64,000 nt of DNA from Ornithodoros turicata. Lineage: Eukaryota > Arthropoda > Arachnida > Ixodida > Argasidae. Location: positions 88,102,668 through 88,166,667 of the forward strand of contig NC_088203.1 in NCBI RefSeq assembly GCF_037126465.1, in the 5' to 3' direction. This document shows, in pieces, positions 61,801-64,000 of this stretch. Under the pieces are notes generated by a model. That model saw only the letters and a list, made by a program, of their open reading frames with translations, searched no databases and had not been told where the DNA came from. The first letter of the stretch is position 1; each line of letters opens with the position of its first letter. The translations under genes were made by a program, and so were the position numbers.

Positions 61801-63592
61801 ATTTGAAAAATCGCTGCCGCGGTGATAGGCCGGAGCGCTCCAACTGCAGACCACACCCACTCTACTGTGACGTTGGTGGTTGAGGGCCCCTCATTCGTTC
61901 GTAGGAAAAACAGTCTGCTACGAACATTGCAAGCTGTTTGTTGACTTCTATTCTTTGTATGATTTATATCGCGTTTTCTAAAAAACAAAGCATATATGCA
62001 GCCTGAGAAAATAAGATTACGATCACAAGAGTAATATATCCGTGGCTTCTATGCACTCTCAGAATACACAGTAGCAGAAAGCAACCGATGGCGGCGGTAT
62101 TGTGGCGCCACCTGTTAGCCACTGAGCCAGCTGCGCGGTGAAAGCGGTCGGACATGCTGCACACTGTCGAGAAGCACGGGATTTTCGCTGCACAAGCGCA
62201 GTTATTTTCGGGCTGCACCACTCGTTCTTCTCGTGGTGTCTGCGGTCTCAAAAAATCGTGGTTATGTTGTGGACAGCCTTCAGACCCTCCATTTCGGACA
62301 TCACGTAGCCGGAGAATGCATGGCGTCTCCCAAGCGGTAGCAGACGCTCCGGCCTGCGCGATGTTGCTCACCTCGATCATGTGATCCCAGGTCCAATGAG
62401 GAGCGTCCTCACCACTTACGTCACATAGTGACGCGCGTGGTGGCGCTCATCACGTGCGTATCGTGAAGGCGAAGGAGGGTGTTTCGCGCACGGGAGGTTC
62501 GGGGAGCTATTGCAGGCGTCCCAATTTCGTACGGTTGCACTAATTGTGGGAAAACTGTTTTCGGCCGCCTAACATTCCATAGTGACTAAAACAAACAAAG
62601 TTGTGGGCCTCTAGACTGCTCCTTTAAGAAGCCAGACACATGTTTACCTACCGATGACCAACACATGGTCACACACAAGTTGTATTTGTTTTCGTCGATT
62701 CTGTGTTGCGCAAATTCCCAGCTCGCCGTGGACAGCTCAGACCACAAACAACTACTGGCGACAATGAATTTACTTACACGATAACACGAAACACGCACAT
62801 GCAAAGGACGCGAGATCCCGTCGCGGTATCGGGAGGCCCGCCGGCGCCAAAAGGAAGCCACTTCCACCACTCCGAGCGCTCCGATTGGCTGGACGAAAAA
62901 GCGCTTGTGGAACAGCGCCGCGAAGATGCAGCACGTAGCGGTTCTGGAAAGCAGTCTTGAAACTCCTCGTCCGAGAACCGCCGCCTTGCGTCTCAGAAAC
63001 TCAGACAGCCTCAGGCTCAAGAAACGCATGTGTGGATGAGCCTTAAGAGGGATCTGCTAACATGTATCGTGGGTAAGAACAGTGCTTTTCGAACCCCTAA
63101 AATTATGCAATGACGGTAGGGGAAACACCATATTCAGTACTGTATCCTTGCTCATATTCGTGATTAGAAACACGACGAGAAATGCCCCGAGAAACGGTGC
63201 TTTTAGTTTCAAGCACAATGTTTGAAAACGCTGATGGAATAACCGGGAGCATGCTCACCTCCGCGGTGTCTCGAGCTTTGCTCCGTAATGTGTTTCCCTT
63301 TGTGTGCTGACGTCATTTAATCTAGTGGCACGCGGCTGTGTCTTGCGTAGGCTATCAACGCCAACAGAAGTACAGGCACCCTGATGGATCCTACAGCGCT
63401 TTCGGAACAAACGACCGCCAGGGCAGCCTCTTCCTTACAGCATTCGTCGTCAGGTCCTTTAAGCAGGCGGAACGCTACATCCCCGTTTATGAGAAGATGT
63501 TGTTGGAGAGCATCAGCTGGATTCTTAATAAGCAGCTGCCAGCCAACGGTTGCTTCGATAATGTCGGCCGTGTGCTCAGCTCTGGTCTCAAG
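22725..63592 (+). CDS. A2M: Alpha-2-macroglobulin family protease inhibitor, 23 exons, 3' end outside window
   Basis: The joined exons (listed separately below) give 1147 codons with consistent phases at every junction. Family knowledge: A2M is a large secreted glycoprotein. Proteases cleave its bait region, it collapses around them, and a Cys-Gln thioester can attach covalently. Seen here: signal peptide residues 1-22; MG domains from 23, with the signature IQTDKALYKPGQ at 126-137 and VLPKFEV at 219-225; EVEKC ending at Cys593; MG6 with a bait region at about 724-788; YFPETWLWDL at 792-801; MG7 with PYSVIRGE; and GCGEQNM with Cys1028 and Gln1031 (TGC at 60979, CAG at 60988). The cysteines follow the vertebrate A2M framework, and about ten N-X-S/T sites are present. 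Usual family length is about 1450-1500 residues, so roughly 350 residues lie downstream. A thioester plus a bait region argues against the thioester-less macroglobulin-complement-related class. The cysteine pattern favours A2M over insect TEP or C3. Confidence 0.95.
23288..23398 (-). repeat. Dispersed ~110-bp repeat, copy D
   Basis: On the minus strand it reads cgcgtacgctgctgattttc, aatcaggaaagatgagg, atatcgttctgaatgacggg, gagcgcgttat and gaagttctg. These are nearly the same blocks, in the same order, as copy A at 32411. Confidence 0.65.
25078..25302. mobile_element. MITE with ~32-bp terminal inverted repeats (225 bp)
   Basis: The left end AATAGACCATTTTAGAAAAG continues to GCGCCACC. The right end, inverted, reads AATAGACGATTTTAAAAAG and continues to GCGCCACC. 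The interior has no ORF. A target duplication is not clear. Confidence 0.7.
29165..29415 (+). repeat. tRNA-derived SINE copy
   Basis: A diverged head (tggtcgctttccacgcagg, like the Glu/Gly-type head at 20767) is followed by ggctttgaatcctg as B box. The standard body and C/T-rich tail follow, then gctaacacagaataaaac. Confidence 0.75.
30521..30621. repeat. Long near-perfect hairpin (49-nt arms, 1-nt centre)
   Basis: The arms ccatgaagaagacagacgcg...caagttctc and gagaacttgcgtgtgtcatc...ttcttcatgg pair over about 49 bases with few mismatches. The centre is caagttctcggagaacttg. The arms are rich in gacaca/tgtgtc. Confidence 0.8.
31741..31862 (-). repeat. Dispersed ~110-bp repeat, copy H
   Basis: On the minus strand it starts ggcgtacgcccagcgttttc and ends gaacttctgtttttagagag, the ends of copy A at 32411. 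It lies 550 bp away in opposite orientation. Confidence 0.6.
32411..32520 (+). repeat. Dispersed ~110-bp repeat, copy A
   Basis: Order of blocks: gggcgtacgcc, cgttttcattaaatcagg, gaaaacgatatcgttctt, ggttctgagcgtgttg, cggtgaagttctgttttta. The same order occurs in copies at 23288 and 31741 (inverted), 21333 and 49144. A further decayed copy seems to lie at about 32870-33110. Confidence 0.65.
34373..34536 (+). CDS. A2M: A2M exon 2: MG1 domain, first half
   Basis: Residues 23-77 start the mature protein with GYIFTAPKVIRSHRPALFRL, a typical N-terminal MG1 strand pattern. The acceptor is cttttgcag and the donor is CAAG|GTAATG; the exon ends in phase 1. An NES glycosylation site is present. Phase 2 entry matches exon 1 across an 11.6-kb intron. 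Confidence 0.93.
34995..35252. mobile_element. Short TIR element (258 bp) in A2M intron 2
   Basis: 33-bp inverted ends, GTAACATGGTAACAAACGCG plus GAAGGAACACGGAC against the same with ATGGAC, so one mismatch in 33. The left arm is 34995-35027 and the right arm 35220-35252. The interior has no meaningful ORF. Confidence 0.8.
35601..35783 (+). CDS. A2M: A2M exon 3: MG1 end and MG2 signature
   Basis: Residues 78-138 end in VLIQTDKALYKPGQK, the strongest N-terminal signature of the A2M/TEP/C3 superfamily. The acceptor is ctatttccag, and the donor AAAGG|GTCAGT is the only one that keeps phase 1 with exon 4 (G+TT gives Val). NGT is a probable glycosylation site. Confidence 0.95.
35897..35952 (+). 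CDS. A2M: A2M exon 4: MG2
   Basis: A 56-nt exon after a 113-nt intron. It encodes VQLRVLPITNDLTPVTSAV (with the split Val), matching the strand that follows YKPGQ in A2M proteins. The acceptor is gattttcag and the donor GCAGTG|GTAAGT; the exon ends in phase 0. Confidence 0.94.
36569..36638 (+). CDS. A2M: A2M exon 5: MG2
   Basis: Residues 158-180, AEIYITSPSEARIAQWKNVT followed by FERG. This corresponds to the 'D...G..I.QW' strand of MG2. The acceptor is ctcttgcag, the donor GAGAG|GTAAAT, and the exon ends in phase 1. NVT is a probable glycosylation site. Confidence 0.93.
37564..37677 (+). CDS. A2M: A2M exon 6: MG2 end
   Basis: Residues 181-218 include FDFKLTEEPEFGLWQI and QHFEVNEY, matching the family pattern 'F.L..EP.LG.W.I ... 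F.V.EY' before MG3. The acceptor is tttaacag, the donor TACG|GTATGT, and the exon ends in phase 1. The reading frame stays open upstream into the intron as far as 37296, but the recognisable family sequence starts exactly at the acceptor. Confidence 0.95.
37775..37859 (+). CDS. A2M: A2M exon 7: MG3 start
   Basis: Residues 219-246 begin VLPKFEVTVTPPSYLLANA, the canonical MG3 opening of A2M and TEP proteins, and end at KIC-A. The donor is CAAC|GTAAGA; the exon ends in phase 2. Only a 58-nt intron separates it from exon 8. That intron holds an earlier acceptor-like ctgtgcag at 37883; using it would bring an in-frame TAA within a few codons. Confidence 0.94.
37918..38023 (+). CDS. A2M: A2M exon 8: MG3
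   Basis: Residues 247-282 begin TYTFGQPVEGTLLANVTYEK, matching the family 'A.Y.YG.PV.G' motif. The acceptor is ctcccattag, the donor GGGCCC|GTAAGT, and the exon ends in phase 0. NVT is a probable N-glycosylation site. Confidence 0.94.
38100..39420 (+). other. A2M intron 8, repeat fragments
   Basis: Contains an internal palindrome, ccgtcacgcgacgg, at about 38151-38164 within cagacgtttcgtccgtcac, which looks like a dispersed repeat fragment. No exon-like signal was recognised. Confidence 0.4.
39421..39651 (+). CDS. A2M: A2M exon 9: MG3-MG4
   Basis: Residues 283-359 begin INGCFDFVVNT and end with KPLMPYYGT, matching the 'YKPGLPY.G' strand of MG4. Three glycosylation sequons (NTT, NET, NKT) are seen. 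The acceptor is cctttcag and the donor GGCACC|GTAAGC; phases are 0 in and 0 out. Confidence 0.95.
40090..40350 (+). repeat. tRNA-derived SINE copy in A2M intron 9
   Basis: A decayed head (aaaagcatccgctcgttgg, tagaatcctgccaccggct) is followed by the body (gagggtttctctgagttttc, agttccccctgaagtctgcc). The end is cacagttgcttcgcggcgct, as in the copy at 20343. Confidence 0.75.
41098..41301 (+). CDS. A2M: A2M exon 10: MG4-MG5
   Basis: Residues 360-427 run LLVKKPDGLPLPGELIQLCL to VVTVSVE. The 'V..PDG.P..G' turn that opens this module in A2M is clear. Cys in QLCL and LSCK and an NYT sequon are present. The acceptor is cccttcag, the donor GTTGAG|GTAAGC, and the exon is phase 0 at both ends. Confidence 0.95.
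41784..42388. mobile_element. TTAA-flanked MITE (piggyBac-like), 605 bp, A2M intron 10
   Basis: The ends AGGGACTATGAAA and, inverted, AGGGGCTATGAAA match at 12 of 13 positions. TTAA lies directly outside both ends (41780-41783 and 42389-42392). The interior is markedly GC-rich compared with the intron and has no transposase. A TTAA duplication is characteristic of piggyBac-type transposition. Confidence 0.75.
42772..42987 (+). CDS. A2M: A2M exon 11: MG5
   Basis: Residues 428-499 include NTLYLQAWYSASNNFIQI and LPCTSDYKVQLRY. This matches the MG5 pattern with a conserved Cys. The acceptor is gtttctag. The donor CTACCAG|GTGCAA is below consensus but is the only one that keeps the frame with exon 12. 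Phase 0 at both ends. Confidence 0.93.
43518..43811 (+). CDS. A2M: A2M exon 12: MG5-MG6 junction
   Basis: Residues 500-597, the longest exon found. It begins VVSRGQILKDGT and ends LLVFYIREDGEVIADSQEF then EVEKCLKNN, the hallmark 'Y....GE..ADS..FEVE.C..N' of A2M. Two sequons (NES, NVS) are present. The acceptor is gatatttag and the donor AACAAC|GTGAGA. Phase 0 at both ends. Confidence 0.96.
44477..44626 (+). CDS. A2M: A2M exon 13: MG6 first part
   Basis: Residues 598-647 include FCGVGVVDKSVHLLKQDNQL, matching the 'C...AVDKSV.LL' strand of MG6 before the bait region. The acceptor is catttgcag and the donor GCTAAG|GTACGA. Phase 0 at both ends. Confidence 0.95.
44697..44778 (+). CDS. A2M: A2M exon 14: MG6
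   Basis: Residues 648-674, VYDLLKRLDISRYTWPRQSS then YDYCRKK. The 'VYDLL' start is typical of A2M. The flanking introns are only 70 and 61 nt. The acceptor is ctctgcag, the donor AAGA|GTGAGT, and the exon ends in phase 1. Confidence 0.93.
44840..44934 (+). CDS. A2M: A2M exon 15: MG6, basic segment with possible furin site
   Basis: Residues 675-706 include ANPRYARRVIWPGPR and end YVDSITAFD. RYARR at 681-685 fits an R-X-X-R convertase motif. Some tick A2M proteins are reported to be two-chain, but whether this motif is the cleavage point is inference. The acceptor is gtttctcag and the donor TTTGAT|GTAAGT; phase 1 in, phase 0 out. Confidence 0.92.
45573..45650. repeat. Perfect 29-bp inverted repeat hairpin, A2M intron 15
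   Basis: The arms attatgtaaaagcctgagtc plus tgggcacac (45573-45601) and their exact complement (45622-45650) flank a 20-nt loop. It lies 131 nt upstream of exon 16. A perfect match implies recent origin or constraint. Confidence 0.9.
45782..45881 (+). CDS. A2M: A2M exon 16: end of MG6 first half and start of bait region
   Basis: Residues 707-739 are EIGVIVLSDLTLETRPC then REAIYDRPPYALAAPA. The last framework Cys before the bait is Cys723, and the bait begins right after it. The acceptor is gatttgctag. The donor GCAA|GTAGGA is weak and ends in phase 1 (A + GA of exon 17 gives Arg740). A weak donor at this place is of interest for alternative splicing. Confidence 0.92.
46018..46050 (+). CDS. 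A2M: Candidate alternative bait-region mini-exon (33 nt) of A2M
   Basis: This lies 137 nt after exon 16. A long pyrimidine tract, tcttccattctttcccattag, ends at 46017, and the donor CCCTG|GTTAGT follows. Length is divisible by three and it enters and leaves in phase 1, like the intron it sits in. Inserted between exons 16 and 17 it would add IAEYHRSGVVP and change Arg740 to Gly, giving a new Arg and a Val-Val target in the bait. No transcript evidence is available to me. Symmetric short ORFs between splice-like sites also arise by chance, so this is a candidate only. Confidence 0.4.
46702..47139. mobile_element. Foldback element with ~208-bp arms
   Basis: The left arm is 46702-46909 and the right arm about 46924-47139, joined by a 14-nt loop. 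The innermost 15 bases (cgtcgtctgctagca / tgctagcagacgacg) are perfect. Farther out the arms match with scattered differences (for example cacttgtctg / cagacaagt and gtgcac at both ends). Practically the whole element is inverted repeat. Confidence 0.85.
47252..47551. mobile_element. TA-flanked MITE, 300 bp, 38-bp terminal inverted repeats
   Basis: The ends CAGCTCCGGTCAACACTAAT and, inverted, CAGCTCCGGTCAACCTTAAT continue for 38 bp with 36 matches. TA lies outside each end (47250-47251 and 47552-47553), as with Tc1/mariner-type insertions. Internal subterminal inverted repeats (aacaaaat.. / ..attttgtt) are also seen. Confidence 0.85.
47600..49140. other. Intron 16 DNA, nothing recognised
   Basis: No repeat or coding element that I can name; short ORFs only. 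Confidence 0.4.
49144..49250 (+). repeat. Dispersed ~110-bp repeat, copy B
   Basis: Blocks ggcctacac, attaaatcgagaaatgg, aaccatatcattccg, agtgaagttctgg and cttagagtgtact match copy A in order, at lower identity. Confidence 0.55.
49255..49281. repeat. (AT)n microsatellite
   Basis: About 13 AT units. A second, longer tract is at 58808-58840. Confidence 0.9.
49687..49740 (+). other. Weaker candidate cassette exon (54 nt) in bait-region intron
   Basis: A pyrimidine-rich stretch, tttctttgcattcttgttaag, ends at 49686, and ACAACG|GTACGT follows at 49741. The stretch is open in phase 1, leaves in phase 1 and would encode IHGQTRGGAVALALQDN between the split codons. The acceptor uses AAG rather than CAG, and there is no independent support. 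Chance occurrence in 11.5 kb is quite possible. Confidence 0.18.
50006..50156. repeat. Long imperfect hairpin, A2M intron 16
   Basis: The left arm tatacattgaaacatgatca...gacagaggacat pairs with the right arm atgtcctctgtcccat...gcctgatcatgttatgtata. The spacer is about 40 nt. The gacagaggaca/tgtcctctgtc theme resembles the hairpin at 30521. Confidence 0.7.
51257..52014. mobile_element. hAT-type MITE with TAGAGCTGTGCGAATA ends (758 bp)
   Basis: 16-bp perfect inverted ends, TAGAGCTGTGCGAATA, with subterminal TTCGAAT/ATTCGAA repeats. The flanking 8-mers acaggtat (51249-51256) and acaaatat (52015-52022) agree at 6 of 8, an aged hAT-type duplication. No transposase. Confidence 0.85.
52200..56170. 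other. Intron 16 DNA, no gene recognised
   Basis: Simple-sequence fragments (A and T runs near 54340, 54865, 55115) and a 16-base G run at 55826. Candidate splice-like pairs at 53279-53350 and 54678-54704 are discussed under findings and rejections. Confidence 0.4.
56176..56255 (+). repeat. Four tandem copies of a 20-bp unit
   Basis: The unit ACAAAGATTAGAAAAATCTT is repeated exactly four times. Each unit contains its own small palindrome, AAGATT...AATCTT. Confidence 0.95.
57381..57576 (+). CDS. A2M: A2M exon 17: bait region and MG6 second half
   Basis: Residues 740-804 contain a Pro/Ala/Val-rich stretch without Cys (RPVGIAGPPAPPAF to SPPPVPAKSAVE), the rest of the bait region. They then resume the constant fold with VRTYFPETWLWDLKEL, almost invariant in A2M and TEP proteins. 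The acceptor is caaacaccctccag, a weak tract with several purines. The donor is CTGGA|GTAAGT, phase 2. Dibasic Arg740-Arg741 offers a trypsin-like target if exon 16 joins directly. Confidence 0.94.
57757..57985 (+). CDS. A2M: A2M exon 18: MG7
   Basis: Residues 805-881 include IPHTVTEWVGSAVCINNQDG, AFQPFFASFSLPYSVIRGE and FNYLDKCLP. These align block by block with MG7 of A2M, including both cysteines. The acceptor is cgctgcgcag and the donor CTGCCA|GTGAGT; phase 2 in, phase 0 out. Confidence 0.96.
58808..58840. repeat. (AT)n microsatellite, A2M intron 18
   Basis: About 16 uninterrupted AT units between exons 18 and 19. Confidence 0.92.
59037..59270 (+). CDS. A2M: A2M exon 19: MG7-CUB junction
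   Basis: Residues 882-959 begin VELTLAESEDFEFLDE. They contain LCVCGSKT, KPKTIGEVNVTVSA and EVCGENP, and end RQLLVE. The Cys pairs correspond to those found only in the A2M branch of the superfamily. NVT is a sequon. The acceptor is aatttcag and the donor GTGGAG|GTAGGC. Phase 0 at both ends. Confidence 0.95.
59917..59968 (+). CDS. A2M: A2M exon 20: CUB domain start
   Basis: A 52-nt exon encoding AEGFKKEETKSVFVCSH, residues 960-976. It matches the family 'PEG..KE....L.C' segment after the RQLLVE strand. The acceptor is tcttttttag and the donor CATG|GTGAGA; the exon ends in phase 1. Confidence 0.94.
60054..60146 (+). CDS. A2M: A2M exon 21: CUB domain
   Basis: Residues 977-1007 include FELSLPEDVVEGSARAYIAV, equivalent to the 'LP..VV..SARA...V.GD' strand that precedes the thioester domain. 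The acceptor is catgccag and the donor ACTG|GTATGT. It enters and leaves in phase 1. Confidence 0.95.
60147..60919 (+). other. A2M intron 21
   Basis: Donor ACTG|GTATGT and acceptor tattttctag. No coding or repeat feature recognised inside. Confidence 0.6.
60920..61096 (+). CDS. A2M: A2M exon 22: thioester motif
   Basis: Residues 1008-1066 begin GDIMGPAIKNLDSLVQVPTG, run through CGEQNMVKFTPNVYVLDYL and end at ENLKTG. The thioester Cys is residue 1028 and the Gln is 1031. Phe-Thr-Pro-Asn-Val-Tyr-Val-Leu-Asp-Tyr is the usual follow-on. The acceptor is tattttctag and the donor GACCG|GTGGGT; phase 1 in and out. Confidence 0.97.
61683..62623. mobile_element. TTAA-flanked element (941 bp), A2M intron 22
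   Basis: The left end is AGGAGCATTAATGTGG and the right end, inverted, is AGGAGCAGTCTAGAGG. TTAA lies outside both (61679-61682 and 62624-62627). The terminal match is short (about 7 bp), so the call is weaker than for 41784. The interior is GC-rich in its right half with no intact ORF. Confidence 0.5.
63351..63592 (+). CDS. A2M: A2M exon 23: thioester domain, last exon in window
   Basis: Residues 1067-1147 include GYQRQQKYRHPDGSYSAFG, GSLFLTAFVVRSF and PANGCFDNVGRVLSSGLK. This is the classic 'GYQ.QL.Y...DGSYS.FG...WLTAFV' region. The acceptor is tcttgcgtag and the donor CTCAAG|GTAAGC in phase 0. By alignment, Ser1143 (AGC at 63578) falls where C3 has its catalytic His and mammalian A2M has Asn. 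The gene continues beyond 64000. Confidence 0.96.
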
Positions 63593-64000
63593 GTAAGCTA
63601 TCGGAACGCATTGCAATCTTTATATTATCCTCAACGGTAGAAGTGCAGTGACTGAATCTAATTTACTCAGCTGTATCGAGTCACTACGATTGTGTCCGGC
63701 GAGATTTTTGTATTTGCGAGAGACTTTGGAGTAATGGTGTTCAAACCGTGAGAAACACACAAACATGTGATATTAATACTGAAACTGTAATGATCCGGTA
63801 GCGTGAGAAATTGGCGGTTCTCACAGTTCGCCACGCTCCAAGCATTGCAGGCATATTTATTTTGGGAACTTGGGCTACCTTTTTAGCATACCGGGTGCTA
63901 TAGTAACAGTTAATAGTAACGAGTAGCAGTTACTAGCGGTGTAGTAAAGGTTTCCCAGTTATAAACCTTATAGCTGTGTCTCGTGCTCTTGCTATGCCCG
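63593..64000 (+). other. Start of A2M intron 23
   Basis: Follows donor CTCAAG|GTAAGC. No further exon is recognisable before the window ends. A local taacagttaatagtaacgag repeat-like stretch occurs near 63904. Confidence 0.7.

Noticed and set aside
1..64000. CRISPR arrays, operons or other prokaryotic systems
   Set aside because: No direct-repeat/spacer structure or bacterial gene arrangement is present. The only regular tandem (56176) has no spacers.

Overview
This window looks like arthropod nuclear DNA, most likely from a tick. It has one vertebrate-style split gene with canonical GT-AG introns and a dense background of short transposon remnants. Nothing in it looks bacterial: there are no operons and no long intact ORFs. 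The tick assignment is an inference. It rests on the closeness of the protein to arthropod alpha-2-macroglobulins, on repeated tRNA-derived SINE copies and on many hAT-type, TTAA-type and foldback elements. I could not search a database, so the species is unknown.

The main content is one gene on the + strand, running from about 22.7 kb to beyond the window. It encodes a secreted alpha-2-macroglobulin (A2M), a thioester-containing broad protease inhibitor of the hemolymph. I resolved 23 coding exons whose splice phases all agree and which join into 1147 codons: a signal peptide; macroglobulin domains; a Pro/Ala-rich bait region without cysteine; and the start of the thioester domain with its GCGEQNM motif. 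The rest of the thioester domain, the CUB domain and the receptor-binding domain must lie past 64 kb. The two largest introns are intron 1 (11.6 kb) and intron 16 (11.5 kb). Intron 16 sits exactly inside the bait region.

Layout: 1-22.7 kb is intergenic or 5' non-coding, with transposon debris. This includes a LINE tail with an RNase H motif, a BEL/Pao integrase tail, SINEs and hAT-like elements. 22.7-34.4 kb holds the signal-peptide exon and intron 1. 34.4-45.9 kb carries exons 2-16 (MG domains up to the start of the bait). 45.9-57.4 kb is intron 16, packed with MITEs and foldbacks and with candidate in-frame cassette exons. 57.4-63.6 kb carries exons 17-23 (rest of the bait, MG7, CUB start, thioester). 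63.6-64 kb is the start of intron 23.

The most interesting points are these: the bait-region intron is flanked by weak splice sites and contains phase-compatible mini-exon candidates that could vary the protease target; the residue that normally tunes thioester reactivity appears to be Ser; and several terminal-inverted-repeat elements can be delimited to the base, with target-site duplications.
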